Shown piece by piece: positions 8,514-16,746 of a stretch of 64,000 nt of DNA (positions are counted from its first letter, which is position 1; each line of letters starts with the position of its first letter). A model generated the notes under the pieces. That model was not told the DNA's origin and ran no database searches. It saw only the letters and a program-made list of their open reading frames with translations. The position numbers and the translations under genes are program-made. The stretch is taken from the NCBI GenBank assembly GCA_902779675.1, contig CACZCK010000003.1:62001-126000 (forward strand), given 5' to 3'. This DNA comes from an uncultured Coriobacteriaceae bacterium. GTDB lineage: Bacteria > Actinomycetota > Coriobacteriia > Coriobacteriales > Atopobiaceae.

Positions 8514-9647
8514 ATGGAACAAGTCGACGTCTCAGTCATCGTCCCTTGCTACAACACCGAGAAGTTCCTCGATCAGGCGCTGGCCTCTGCGGAGCAGAAC
8601 GACCGCGTCAACATCGAGATCATCGTGCTCAACGACGGGTCTACGGACGGCTCGCTCGAGATCATGCGTGCGCATGAGGCCGCCGACCCGCGCGTGCACG
8701 TCATCGACAAGGAGAACCAGGGCTACGGCGCATCCGTGAACCGCGGCATCGCGGAGTCGCACGGCACCTACATCGCCATCCTCGAGCCGGACGACTGGGT
8801 CGCCCCGCACATGTACGACGACCTCTTCGAGTACGGCATGAGCTTCTCCTACACCGGGGCGATGCCCGACATCATCAAGTCGCCCTACACGCGTGTCGTG
8901 CTGCCCGAGACCCCGGACCAGTACCTCTGCAACTGTTCCTACTACAAGCGCGTCGACCCGGGCTTCCAACCCTTCCGCCTGTCTGACGCGCCGCACCTCA
9001 TCCAGCATCACCCCTCCATCTGGTCGGCCCTCTATCGCAAGGGCTTCCTCGAGGAGAAGGGGATCCGTTTCATGGAGGTGCCCGGCGCGGGCTGGGTCGA
9101 CAACCCCTTCCTGATCGAGACCCTCTGCCAGGCCGACACGATCGTGTACAAGGAGCAGCCCTACTACTGCTACCGCGAGGACCTGCCTGGCTCCTCGTCG
9201 GTGCTGCGCAAGGCGCGCCTGTCCTTCGACCGCTGGAACCAGATGCTCGACATCATCGAGCGCCTCGGCGTCACCGACGACGGCATCCTCAAGGCGTTCT
9301 ATGTCATTGGCTTCAGGTACGTGGGCGGTGGCTTCGCCGACTTTGGTGACGACAACCCCGACATCAAGCAATGGGCGGCCGAGATCTTCAGGAGGATGGA
9401 CCCAGAGCGCGTGGTGCGCATCGCCAACCTCTCGGGCTACTCCAAGAAGCAGTTCTTCGAGCTCTCGGGCTTCGGCCCGCTGCCCTACAGCAACCTGGCC
9501 TACTACGGCGAGCTGGTCAAGGAGTTCGTCTACTCCACCCGCACCAACGGCATCGGCTTTGGCTTCAAGCGCATCGGGCTCTATGCAAAGCAGGTGGCAA
9601 CGCAGAAGGGCCTGCTCAAGCAGAAGCTCAACGTAGCCGAGGAGTAG
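8514..9647 (+). CDS. Family 2 glycosyltransferase
   Basis: A 377-residue GT-A fold transferase. The N-terminal 110 residues hold the family core: VIVPCYNTEKFL, then LNDGSTDGS for nucleotide-sugar binding, and EPDDW near residue 94 as the metal-binding DxD equivalent. The C-terminal half has no clear transmembrane segment, so it is probably cytoplasmic or peripheral. ATG at 8514 uses the GAAGAGG at the end of the ATPase gene as its ribosome site. Gene order (permease, ATPase, transferase) suggests it builds or extends the polymer that the ABC system exports. Donor and acceptor cannot be read from the sequence. Codons here are notably GC-rich compared with the two ricin-fold genes. Confidence 0.88.
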   Translation: MEQVDVSVIVPCYNTEKFLDQALASAEQNDRVNIEIIVLNDGSTDGSLEIMRAHEAADPRVHVIDKENQGYGASVNRGIAESHGTYIAILEPDDWVAPHMYDDLFEYGMSFSYTGAMPDIIKSPYTRVVLPETPDQYLCNCSYYKRVDPGFQPFRLSDAPHLIQHHPSIWSALYRKGFLEEKGIRFMEVPGAGWVDNPFLIETLCQADTIVYKEQPYYCYREDLPGSSSVLRKARLSFDRWNQMLDIIERLGVTDDGILKAFYVIGFRYVGGGFADFGDDNPDIKQWAAEIFRRMDPERVVRIANLSGYSKKQFFELSGFGPLPYSNLAYYGELVKEFVYSTRTNGIGFGFKRIGLYAKQVATQKGLLKQKLNVAEE

Positions 9648-9675
9648 GACTAACGCAATTCGGAGCCTGCTTTCG

Positions 9676-9849
9676 TGCCTCGTCATGTGAGCTTGGCCCC
9701 TTAGGGCCTGCGAATGCAGATAGGTAGACGTCGTATGGCGTAAGCGAGGACGTAGCGAGCGAAGCGAGCGGTTCCGCAGCTGCCATACGTCGTCTACCGA
9801 TCGTTTTTGCATGAGGGGCCCTAAGGGGCCAAGCTCCCATGACGAGGCA
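9676..9849. repeat. Long imperfect inverted repeat element
   Basis: Outer arms 9676-9708 and 9817-9849 match over 33 positions with one mismatch, and inner arms 9723-9739 and 9782-9798 match over 17 with one mismatch. The 13-18 bases between outer and inner arms differ between the two sides. The central 42 bases hold an AGCGAGCGAAGCGAGC-like run. The layout resembles repeated extragenic palindromes or small non-autonomous elements. No transposase gene is present. It fills the gap between the glycosyltransferase gene and the pyr promoter and may also stop transcription. Confidence 0.75.
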
Positions 9850-9902
9850 TGGAGTAGCTGTCGCCTACTTTTGGGGTGCCCACGTGTGGCTTATGTGACT
9901 TC

Positions 9903-9931
9903 TTGTCATTGTATGGATTAGCAGCTATATT
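9903..9931 (+). promoter_or_regulatory. Promoter of the pyr operon
   Basis: TTGTCA at 9903-9908 and TATATT at 9926-9931 are separated by exactly 17 bases, five of six matches each to the housekeeping consensus. Transcription would begin near 9938, giving a leader of about 127 bases before pyrR. Confidence 0.8.
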
Positions 9932-9937
9932 GAATAC

Positions 9938-10064
9938 AACCTTTAAGCGCGGTACGGGATGCCGGCAAGGGACGCACACTATACGAACTCGCTATCACAT
10001 GTCTCCTTCTGGATGCCCATGCCGCGACAGCGGATAGGGCGTCTTTTTTTAAGGAAGGAGTCCC
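9938..10064 (+). promoter_or_regulatory. pyr leader with transcription attenuator
   Basis: The leader ends in an intrinsic terminator: GATGCCC at 10012-10018 pairs with GGGCGTC at 10037-10043, an inner CCGC/GCGG stem closes on GACA, and seven T follow at 10044-10050. The pyrR ribosome site AAGGAAGGAG starts immediately after. Upstream, around 9957-9975, GATGCCGGCAAGGGAC resembles the PyrR-binding loop of other pyr leaders, but I cannot fold the antiterminator with certainty. The expected logic is PyrR with UMP favouring termination. Confidence 0.7.
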
Positions 10065-10631
10065 ATGGACCAGTCCAAACTGAAGGCGGTCATCATGGAC
10101 GAGCAGGCGATGGATCGTGCCATCACCCGCGTAGCCCACGAGATCATCGAGCACAATGAGGGTGCCGAGAGCATTGCCATCGTCGGCGTGCTGCGCCGCG
10201 GCGTGCCTCTGGCCGAGCGTCTGGCCGACAAGATCGAGTCCATCGAGGGCGTGCGTCCCAAGATCGGCAAGCTCGACATCAGCTTCTACCGCGATGACTT
10301 CTCGAGCCGCCTTGCACCGGTGCTCCATGCTACCGAGATCATGTTCCCGATCGACGGCGTCGACATCGTGCTGGTTGACGACGTGCTCTACACCGGCCGC
10401 ACCGTGCGCTCCGCGCTCGACGCCCTCATGGACCTGGGTAGGCCAAAGAGCGTGCAGCTGGCAGTCATGGTCGACCGCGGTCACCGCGAGCTCCCCATTC
10501 GCGCAGACTACGTGGGCAAGAACGTGCCTTCCTCGCACGAGGAGGATGTGCGCGTGAGCATCGTCCCGCTCGACGAGAAGGATTCCGTCGAGATCTGGGG
10601 CATTGAGAAGAACGTTGGAGGTACCGAGTAA
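10065..10631 (+). CDS. pyrR: PyrR bifunctional pyr regulator / uracil phosphoribosyltransferase
   Basis: A 188-residue type I phosphoribosyltransferase of the PyrR family. The PRPP-binding motif VLVDDVLYTGRTVRSALD is seen near residues 105-122, and the family's ERLADKIE and DISFYRDDF segments precede it. PyrR binds the pyr mRNA leader when UMP is high and promotes termination or blocks translation; it also has weak uracil phosphoribosyltransferase activity. The terminator just upstream is the obvious target. ATG at 10065 sits behind AAGGAAGGAG. The stop codon overlaps the pyrB start by one base, so pyrB is probably coupled in translation. Confidence 0.96.
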   Translation: MDQSKLKAVIMDEQAMDRAITRVAHEIIEHNEGAESIAIVGVLRRGVPLAERLADKIESIEGVRPKIGKLDISFYRDDFSSRLAPVLHATEIMFPIDGVDIVLVDDVLYTGRTVRSALDALMDLGRPKSVQLAVMVDRGHRELPIRADYVGKNVPSSHEEDVRVSIVPLDEKDSVEIWGIEKNVGGTE

Positions 10632-11554
10632 TGCTTTCCGTCAAGCACCTCATCGACACGCCGTCGCTCACGGCCGACGACATCACGCAGATCCTCGACA
10701 CGGCGAAGTCGTTTGATCCGATCGTCAACGCCCGCACCATCAAGAAGGTTCCGGCGCTGCGTGGCCGGACCATCGTCAACCTGTTCCTTGAGCCCTCCAC
10801 CCGCACGCTGAAGAGTTTCGAGCTCGCAGAGAAGCGCCTTTCGGCCGACTCGATCTCCATGGGCGGTGCCACCTCCTCGGTTGTCAAGGGCGAGAGCCTG
10901 GCCGACACCATTCAGACCATCGACGCCATGAACGTCGACATGTTCGTCGTGCGCGCCCGTCTCGCTGGCACGCCGCAGAAGATCACCGAGAACACCGACG
11001 CCATCGTCATCAATGGTGGTGACGGCAAGCATCAGCATCCCACGCAGGCCATGCTCGACCTCTACACCATCCGCGAGCACTTCGGTCACCTTGACGGCCT
11101 GAAGGTCGCCATCGTTGGTGACCTGGCTCACAGCCGCGTCTGCGGTTCGCTGGCCCCCGCACTCAAGACCATGGGTGCCGACGTTACGCTGGTCGCCCCG
11201 CCCACCTTCCAGGTTGGCGACCCCTCCTGGTTCGGCTGCAACCAGACAAACCACCTCGACGACGTGATCGAGGACATGGACGTGGTGTACATGCTCCGCG
11301 TGCAGCTGGAGCGCATGGAAGGCGCTGCCATCCCGTCTCGCCGCGAGTACAACCGCCTTTACGGACTCTCGCTCGAGCGCGAGGCGCGCATGAAAGACAA
11401 CGCCATCATCTGCCATCCGGGTCCGATGAACCGTGGTATGGAGATCGATGCCGAAGTCGCCGACTGCGCACGCTCGAGGATCCTGAACCAGGTCAACGCG
11501 GGCGTACTGACTCGCATGGCCGAGATGTACCTGCTGCTGGGAGGAGAAGAGTAA
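10631..11554 (+). CDS. pyrB: Aspartate carbamoyltransferase, catalytic subunit
   Basis: A 307-residue catalytic chain that joins carbamoyl phosphate and aspartate in the first committed step of pyrimidine synthesis. The carbamoyl phosphate motif EPSTRTLKSFELAEKRL lies near residues 55-71 and the HPTQAML active-site segment near 136. No regulatory chain gene (pyrI) follows, which is usual for Gram-positive operons controlled by PyrR. It is preceded by GGAGG in the pyrR 3' end and its TAA overlaps the pyrC ATG by one base. Length and motifs are normal. Confidence 0.97.
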   Translation: MLSVKHLIDTPSLTADDITQILDTAKSFDPIVNARTIKKVPALRGRTIVNLFLEPSTRTLKSFELAEKRLSADSISMGGATSSVVKGESLADTIQTIDAMNVDMFVVRARLAGTPQKITENTDAIVINGGDGKHQHPTQAMLDLYTIREHFGHLDGLKVAIVGDLAHSRVCGSLAPALKTMGADVTLVAPPTFQVGDPSWFGCNQTNHLDDVIEDMDVVYMLRVQLERMEGAAIPSRREYNRLYGLSLEREARMKDNAIICHPGPMNRGMEIDAEVADCARSRILNQVNAGVLTRMAEMYLLLGGEE

Positions 11555-12849
11555 TGGCTTATCTGATTAAGGGTGCCCATGTGGTCGACCCCCAGGTCGG
11601 CTTGGATGACGTCTGCGACGTGCTTGTCGAGGGCAAGACCATCGTCGAGGTCGCAAAGGACATCGAGGCCGCGGAGGGCGTCGAGGTCATCGACGGCACC
11701 GGCAAGTATCTCGTTCCCGGTCTGGTGGACATGCACGTGCACTTCCGCGACCCCGGCTTCGAGTACAAGGAGACCATCGCCTCTGGTTCGCGCGCTGCCG
11801 CGCACGGCGGATTTACCGACGTGGCCACCATGCCCAACACCGACCCGGTGACCGACAATGGCGCCAACATCCGCTACCAGATCGACCGCGCCCGTAAGGC
11901 CGGCCTGATTCACATCCGTCCCATGGGCGCGCTCACCCGTGGCGAGAAGGGCGAGTCACTCGCCGAGATCGGTGACATGGTGATGGAGGGCGCCTCCGCG
12001 TTCTCCGACGACGGCCATGGCGTGCAGAGCGCTGGCATGATGAAGACCTGCATGGGCTACGTCAGCCAGTTCGACCGTGTCGTCTGCGCGCACTGCGAGG
12101 TCGAGAGCCTCACCAAGAACGGCGTCATCAACTCTGGTCGCGCCGCGACGCGCCTGGGTATGTTTGGCTGGCCGGCCTTCGGCGAGGAGCTCGAGATCTA
12201 TCGCGACATCGAGCTCTGCCGCATGACGGGCTGCGCCTTGCACATCTGCCACATCTCCACGGCCAAGGGCCTCGAGATGGTCAAGGCCGCAAAGGCCGAG
12301 GGTCTGCCCGTGACCTGCGAGGTCACCCCGCACCACCTGTTCCTCTGCGACGAGGACATCGACGAGACCTACAACACCAACCTCAAGATGAACCCGCCGC
12401 TGCGCAAGGCGAGCGACGCTGCCGCCCTGCGTCAGGGTATCGTCGATGGCTCCATCGACTGCGTGGTCACCGACCATGCGCCCCACGCCGTGCACGAGAA
12501 GGACTGCGAGTGGGAGATCGCCTTCTTTGGCACCATCGGCCTGGAGACGTCGCTGCCGCTCATGCTCACCAACATGGTGTCCACGGGCGAGATGAGCTGG
12601 AACCGCCTGGTTGAGGTCATGGCCGTCAACCCGCGTCAGCTGCTGCGCTGCAAGCCGGTCAAGATCGAGGCGGGCTCGCAGGCGGACCTCACCCTCATCG
12701 ATCCCAAGAAGCAGATCGAGGTCACCGAGGGTTACTTCGAGAGCAAGTCCAAGAACTCCGCATTCCTGGGCCAGACGCTGACTGGTGTCGCCACCGACGT
12801 GCTCATGGCCGGCAAGCGTACGCTCGCCGACTGCGTCGTGGCTGGTTAG
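11554..12849 (+). CDS. pyrC: Dihydroorotase
   Basis: A 431-residue class I dihydroorotase of the amidohydrolase family, closing carbamoyl aspartate into dihydroorotate. The metal-binding HxH is in DMHVHFRDPG near residue 60, the MPNTDP substrate segment near 93, and later histidines in HICHIS and DHAPHA complete the zinc site. The length matches the long, bacterial PyrC type found in pyrB-pyrC operons. GGAGGAG precedes the ATG. A hairpin at 12873-12905 follows, so part of the transcription may stop here before pyrK. Confidence 0.97.
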   Translation: MAYLIKGAHVVDPQVGLDDVCDVLVEGKTIVEVAKDIEAAEGVEVIDGTGKYLVPGLVDMHVHFRDPGFEYKETIASGSRAAAHGGFTDVATMPNTDPVTDNGANIRYQIDRARKAGLIHIRPMGALTRGEKGESLAEIGDMVMEGASAFSDDGHGVQSAGMMKTCMGYVSQFDRVVCAHCEVESLTKNGVINSGRAATRLGMFGWPAFGEELEIYRDIELCRMTGCALHICHISTAKGLEMVKAAKAEGLPVTCEVTPHHLFLCDEDIDETYNTNLKMNPPLRKASDAAALRQGIVDGSIDCVVTDHAPHAVHEKDCEWEIAFFGTIGLETSLPLMLTNMVSTGEMSWNRLVEVMAVNPRQLLRCKPVKIEAGSQADLTLIDPKKQIEVTEGYFESKSKNSAFLGQTLTGVATDVLMAGKRTLADCVVAG

Positions 12850-12872
12850 CCGGCGCCAGACCAGAACAGACT

Positions 12873-12905
12873 GTGCCGGGCCTCGCGCATCGCGGAGCCC
12901 GGCAC
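12873..12905 (+). terminator. Hairpin between pyrC and pyrK
   Basis: GTGCCGGGC at 12873-12881 pairs with GCCCGGCAC at 12897-12905 around a 15-base interior that can itself pair (CGCG with CGCG). Only a short TTTG follows. It may reduce, not abolish, transcription into pyrK. A weak TAGTAT at 12928-12933 could be a -10 element of a secondary pyrK promoter. Confidence 0.55.
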
Positions 12906-12969
12906 TTTGCTGAGCGGGACGTTCGTCTAGTATGGAAGGCGAGAGGCGTCCTTGCGAGGGGAGGAGCGA

Positions 12970-13770
12970 ATGGACCTAGGTAACGTCACGCAGTACGGCT
13001 TTGAAGTCGTGTCCAACGAATGCGTGGCCCAGGATGTCTGGCGCCTTATTGTCAGAAGTGACGTGGCGCAGACGATCGAGCCTGGACAGTTCATGAATCT
13101 GCGAGTGCCCGGCGACGGTGCGCACATCTTGCGCATACCGCTCTCATTCAAGCGCGCCGACGCCGATGACGGGACGGTCGAGCTGCTGTATGCCGTGGTG
13201 GGGGAGGGAACCAGACGCCTTTCGGCCATGCGGCCGGGCGACTCGTCGACCCTCGTCGGGCCGAGCGGTAATGGCTGGCGAGCTCCGGCCCATGCGGGGC
13301 GAGCCCTGCTCGTGGCTGGTGGCATCGGCCTGCCGCCGGTGCTTGCGGCTGCAGATTTGCTCTCTGCGCTCGATGTGGACTTCGACCTGATCGTGGGTGC
13401 CAGAAGCGCCGCGATGCTCGTCATGCCCGACGTTGAGGCATGCATGGCCTCGGCTGGCGATGACGCTCGGCTCGTGGTGTGCACCGATGACGGGTCGGCC
13501 GGCGTCAGGGGATTTGTCACGCAGGGCATGGAGGAGCTGCTCGGCGAGCGATCCTATGCGCAGGTCTACACCTGCGGACCCAGCGTCATGATGGCGGGCG
13601 TCGCACGACTCGCGCGCAAGGCGGGCATTGCCTGCCAGGTGTCCATGGAACGCATGATGGGCTGCGGCTTTGGTGCCTGTGCCTGCTGCAACGTAGCCCT
13701 GAGCGAGGGCGGATACGCGCTCTGCTGCCAGGACGGTCCCGTCTTCGATGCCGAGGAGGTGGCATGGTGA
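12970..13770 (+). CDS. pyrK: Dihydroorotate dehydrogenase electron transfer subunit
   Basis: A 266-residue FAD and [2Fe-2S] protein that passes electrons from class 1B dihydroorotate dehydrogenase to NAD. The ferredoxin-reductase-like fold is seen in GQFMNLRVPG (FAD side) and LLVAGGIGLPPV (NAD side, near residue 115). The C-terminal cluster motif GCGFGACACC followed by CCQDGPVF supplies the four iron ligands. The ATG at 12970 follows GGGAGGAG; an in-frame TTG at 12952 is less likely. It overlaps pyrD by seven bases, and the two subunits are expected to form one complex. Confidence 0.95.
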   Translation: MDLGNVTQYGFEVVSNECVAQDVWRLIVRSDVAQTIEPGQFMNLRVPGDGAHILRIPLSFKRADADDGTVELLYAVVGEGTRRLSAMRPGDSSTLVGPSGNGWRAPAHAGRALLVAGGIGLPPVLAAADLLSALDVDFDLIVGARSAAMLVMPDVEACMASAGDDARLVVCTDDGSAGVRGFVTQGMEELLGERSYAQVYTCGPSVMMAGVARLARKAGIACQVSMERMMGCGFGACACCNVALSEGGYALCCQDGPVFDAEEVAW

Positions 13771-14693
13771 GCGTGAGCATGGCCGTCGACCTGGGCGGCA
13801 TCAAGATGAGGAATCCCCTCAACACGGCTTCGGGCACCTATGGCAACGGATGGCAGTTCGAGGGCTTCTACGACGTAGGCGCGACACTGGGTGCCATCAC
13901 CTGCAAGGGCGTGGCAGCCGAGCCCTGGGACGGCAATCCCGCGCCGCGCCTCGCCGAGCTGCGCGGGTCGGCCATCATGAACTCGGTGGGCCTGCAGAAT
14001 CCGGGCATCCCCGCATTCGTCGATCTCTACGGCTCATATCTGCAGGGCCTGCGCGACAGGGGCTGTCAGGTCATCTGTCAGGTGGCAGGGCATTCTATCG
14101 ACGAGTACGTGCGGGCGATCGAGCTCTACGAGGAGCTGGCGCCGTTCGCGTCCGGCTTCGAGATCAACATCTCCTGTCCCAACATCGCTGCCGGCGGAGC
14201 CGCCATGGGAGCGACCCCGGCTGCCGCTGCCGAGGTTATGGCAGCCGTCAGGCCACGGACGAGCCGTCCGCTGGTGGTCAAGATGGCTCCGCACGACGTG
14301 GCCGAGATTGGCCGTGCGCTGGAGTCGGAAGGCGCGGACGCACTGTCGCTCATCAATACGATCCCGGGCATGGCGATCGACGTGCGCACGCGCAAGAGCC
14401 GCCTGTCGCGCCCGACTGCAGGTGTCTCGGGGCCAGCCATTCACGCCATCGCCGTCCGCATGGTGTGGGAGTGCGCCAAGGCCGTGAAGATTCCGCTCTG
14501 CGGCATCGGTGGCGTAGCCAGTGGCGAGGACGCCGCAGAGATGATCCTTGCCGGCGCGACTGCCGTGTCGGTGGGCACGGCCAATATGTGCGAACCCACC
14601 TGCGTGCCCCGCATACTCGCCGAGCTCGAGCAGTGGGCGCAGGAGCAGGGCGTCAACGACATCAACGAACTGATTGGAGCCTTCGAATGCTAA
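13764..14693 (+). CDS. pyrD: Dihydroorotate dehydrogenase, class 1B catalytic subunit
   Basis: A 309-residue FMN enzyme oxidising dihydroorotate to orotate. The signature NPLNTASGTYG is at residues 14-24, the active-site segment EINISCPNI holds the catalytic cysteine near residue 138, and the phosphate-binding GIGGVASGEDAAEMI lies near 246-260. Pairing with PyrK makes it the NAD-linked class 1B type and not the quinone-linked class 2, which fits an anaerobe. It overlaps pyrK by seven bases and pyrF by seven bases. Confidence 0.96.
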   Translation: MVSVSMAVDLGGIKMRNPLNTASGTYGNGWQFEGFYDVGATLGAITCKGVAAEPWDGNPAPRLAELRGSAIMNSVGLQNPGIPAFVDLYGSYLQGLRDRGCQVICQVAGHSIDEYVRAIELYEELAPFASGFEINISCPNIAAGGAAMGATPAAAAEVMAAVRPRTSRPLVVKMAPHDVAEIGRALESEGADALSLINTIPGMAIDVRTRKSRLSRPTAGVSGPAIHAIAVRMVWECAKAVKIPLCGIGGVASGEDAAEMILAGATAVSVGTANMCEPTCVPRILAELEQWAQEQGVNDINELIGAFEC

Positions 14694-15409
14694 GCGAACA
14701 AGAAGCCCGCGACGCCATCATCGTCGCACTTGACTGCGACCGCGAGACTGCCCTCGACCTGGCCGACAAGCTTGCGGGCAAGGCCGTGTGGGTGAAGGTC
14801 GGCATGACGCTGTTCTACCGCTATGGGCCCGCCATCGTCGATGACATGCGCGCTCGCGGCCTGCGCGTCTTCCTCGATCTCAAGCTTCACGACATTCCGT
14901 TCCAGATCAGGGGCGCCGCCTACTCGGCCTCTCTGTCGGGTGCCGACATCCTGTCCATTCACGGTCTGGGCGGCGCGGCAATGATCGCCGAGGGCCGTGC
15001 CGGCGCCGAGGAGGCCGCTGCCGAGCGCGGTGGCGACCGCACGCGTCTGGTGGCCATCTCCGTCCTCACGAGCATGGACCAGGAGGCCCTTCAGTCCATC
15101 GGCGTCAACGACCCCGTTGCCACCGAGGTTGCGCGCCTCGCGTCGCTGGCCGTCGGTGCTGGCTCGGACGGCATCGTCTGCTCGCCGCAGGAGGCTGCCG
15201 AGATGCGTGCCCTGCTTGGCCCCGAGGCACTGATCGTGTGCCCGGGCGTGCGTCCTGCAGGTGCCGAGGTGGGCGACCAGAAGCGCGTCTCGACTCCTTC
15301 TGCAGCCATCGCCGCCGGCGCGTCCAAGCTCGTCGTGGGTAGGCCCATCACCCATGCGGACGACCCTGCAGCCGCTCTCGAGGCCATTGTTGCGGAACTT
15401 ATGTCATAG
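14687..15409 (+). CDS. pyrF: Orotidine 5'-phosphate decarboxylase
   Basis: A 240-residue TIM-barrel enzyme that decarboxylates OMP to UMP. The catalytic DLKLHDIP (Asp-x-Lys-x-x-x-Asp arrangement) lies near residues 64-71, and VCPGVRP near 187 forms part of the phosphate site. The frame stays open far upstream through pyrD, but the ATG at 14687, overlapping the pyrD stop by seven bases, gives the normal length. pyrE, which makes its substrate, is not in the window. This is the last gene of the pyr operon; a 152-base gap separates it from mihF. Confidence 0.96.
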   Translation: MLSEQEARDAIIVALDCDRETALDLADKLAGKAVWVKVGMTLFYRYGPAIVDDMRARGLRVFLDLKLHDIPFQIRGAAYSASLSGADILSIHGLGGAAMIAEGRAGAEEAAAERGGDRTRLVAISVLTSMDQEALQSIGVNDPVATEVARLASLAVGAGSDGIVCSPQEAAEMRALLGPEALIVCPGVRPAGAEVGDQKRVSTPSAAIAAGASKLVVGRPITHADDPAAALEAIVAELMS

Positions 15410-15561
15410 GCTTGCGATAGATTATCTGCGTGTTAGGTGAAAAAGGCTTGATAAACAGCCAACAGAGCGTCAATATAAGTCACCGTGTTTGTCTGACCCG
15501 CTAGTATGTCTCGTTGAGCAACTAGCTGTCGCGTATGTGTACAAGATTGTTTGGAGGAACC

Positions 15562-15870
15562 ATGGCTCTACCTCAGCTCACCGACGAGCAGCGCAAGGCT
15601 GCCCTTGAGAAGGCTGCCGCTGCCCGTCACGCCCGTGCCGAGCTGCGCGAGAAGATCAAGAAGGGTGAGATCACCCTCGACGAGGTTCTCGACTCCGAGG
15701 ACCCGATCGCTGCCCGCATGAAGGTTTCCGCCCTCATCGAGTCGCTTCCCGGCTATGGTAAGGCCAAGGCTGCCAAGATCATGAACGAGCTCGGCATCTC
15801 GCCGTCGCGTCGCGTCAAGGGCCTCGGCGCCCGTCAGCGCGAGCAGCTGCTCGAGGCCCTCTCCAAGTAG
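15562..15870 (+). CDS. mihF: Actinobacterial integration host factor (mIHF)
   Basis: A 102-residue DNA-binding protein of the mIHF family, the actinobacterial nucleoid protein unrelated in fold to enterobacterial IHF. The sequence has the long basic N-terminal helix (ALEKAAAARHARAELREKIK) and the C-terminal helix-two-turn-helix region with LPGYGKAKAAKIMNELGI, ending in ARQREQLLEAL. ATG at 15562 follows TTGGAGGAA. Its position before gmk and rpoZ, and after pyrF, is the same as in other Actinobacteria. The upstream 152 bases hold TATAAG at 15474 and TAGTAT at 15502, but neither has a good -35 partner, so the promoter is unclear. Confidence 0.93.
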   Translation: MALPQLTDEQRKAALEKAAAARHARAELREKIKKGEITLDEVLDSEDPIAARMKVSALIESLPGYGKAKAAKIMNELGISPSRRVKGLGARQREQLLEALSK

Positions 15871-16463
15871 TGGAACGTCGGGCCAGACTATTCGTTCTTT
15901 CCGGACCGTCAGGCGCTGGTAAGGGAACCGTCCTCTCCGAGGTGAGAAGGGTACGTCCTGAGCTGGGCCTGACGGTTTCGGCCACTACGCGGAAGCCGCG
16001 CGAGGGAGAGGTCGCCGACGTCTCCTATCACTACATGAGCGAGGAGAGGTTCTCCGAACTCGTCGAGGCTGGCGCCTTCCTCGAGTGGGCCTGCGTGCAT
16101 GGCCATCGCTATGGCACGCTCCTGAGCGAGGTAGATGCGTGCATTTCGTCAGGCGCTTCGGTGATCCTCGAGATCGACGTGCAGGGCGCCTTTGCGGTGC
16201 GCGAGAAGCGCCCCGACGCCGTGCTCGTGTTCATCGAGCCTCCTTCAATGGAAGAGCTCGAGCGACGTCTCCGATCGCGCGGAACGGAGGACGAGGAGTC
16301 CATCGTGCTGCGCCTGGCCAACGCGCGGCACGAGATGGAGCTCGCCGCGCGCTATGACGCTCGCATCGTCAACGACGACCTCGCCACGGCGGTCAGGGAG
16401 ACGATCGCCCTGATCGATAAATACGAAACCGATGGAGGTATCGACCAAGATGGCAGTCACTAA
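15870..16463 (+). CDS. gmk: Guanylate kinase
   Basis: A 197-residue enzyme phosphorylating GMP to GDP. The P-loop GPSGAGKGT is at residues 12-20, the GMP-binding segment SATTRKPREGE near 37-47, and YHYMSEERF near 53. The length is standard. The GTG start overlaps the mihF TAG by one base, and no strong ribosome site is seen, so translation is probably coupled. The 3' end overlaps the rpoZ start region by about 14 bases. Confidence 0.96.
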   Translation: MERRARLFVLSGPSGAGKGTVLSEVRRVRPELGLTVSATTRKPREGEVADVSYHYMSEERFSELVEAGAFLEWACVHGHRYGTLLSEVDACISSGASVILEIDVQGAFAVREKRPDAVLVFIEPPSMEELERRLRSRGTEDEESIVLRLANARHEMELAARYDARIVNDDLATAVRETIALIDKYETDGGIDQDGSH

Positions 16464-16743
16464 GCCCGAGATCGACAGCCTGCTCGAGAAGACCGAGCAG
16501 AACCCCTTCCTGCTGTGCTCCATTGCCTCGAAGCGCGCCTGCGACATCAACAACATGGTGCGCGGCCAGCACCTTCGCGTTGCGGCCGTCCAGGAGTTCG
16601 ACGACATCACCACCGTCATCTCCGGCGAGGATCCGGTCTCCATTGCCATGGAGGAGATCGAGTCCGGCACCCTCAGCTTCGTGCAGGATGCCTTCGACGA
16701 GGACATCAAGGGTTCCAACAAGCAAGTCCAGCAGAACCTCTAG
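16450..16743 (+). CDS. rpoZ: RNA polymerase omega subunit
   Basis: A 97-residue omega subunit, which helps assembly of the beta' subunit and ppGpp response in RNA polymerase. The family core NPFLLCSIASKRACDINNMVRGQ is at about residues 16-38. I start at the ATG at 16450, where GGAGGT at 16434-16439 fits as ribosome site; an in-frame ATG at 16432 would add six residues and lacks one. Overlap with gmk keeps the usual actinobacterial gmk-rpoZ coupling. Confidence 0.92.
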   Translation: MAVTKPEIDSLLEKTEQNPFLLCSIASKRACDINNMVRGQHLRVAAVQEFDDITTVISGEDPVSIAMEEIESGTLSFVQDAFDEDIKGSNKQVQQNL

Positions 16744-16746
16744 GCC

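Noticed and set aside
13748-14686. In-frame extension of pyrF upstream through pyrD, suggesting a fusion
   Set aside because: The extension is an out-of-frame reading of pyrD (Arg/Gly-rich, no fold). The ATG at 14687 gives a normal PyrF.
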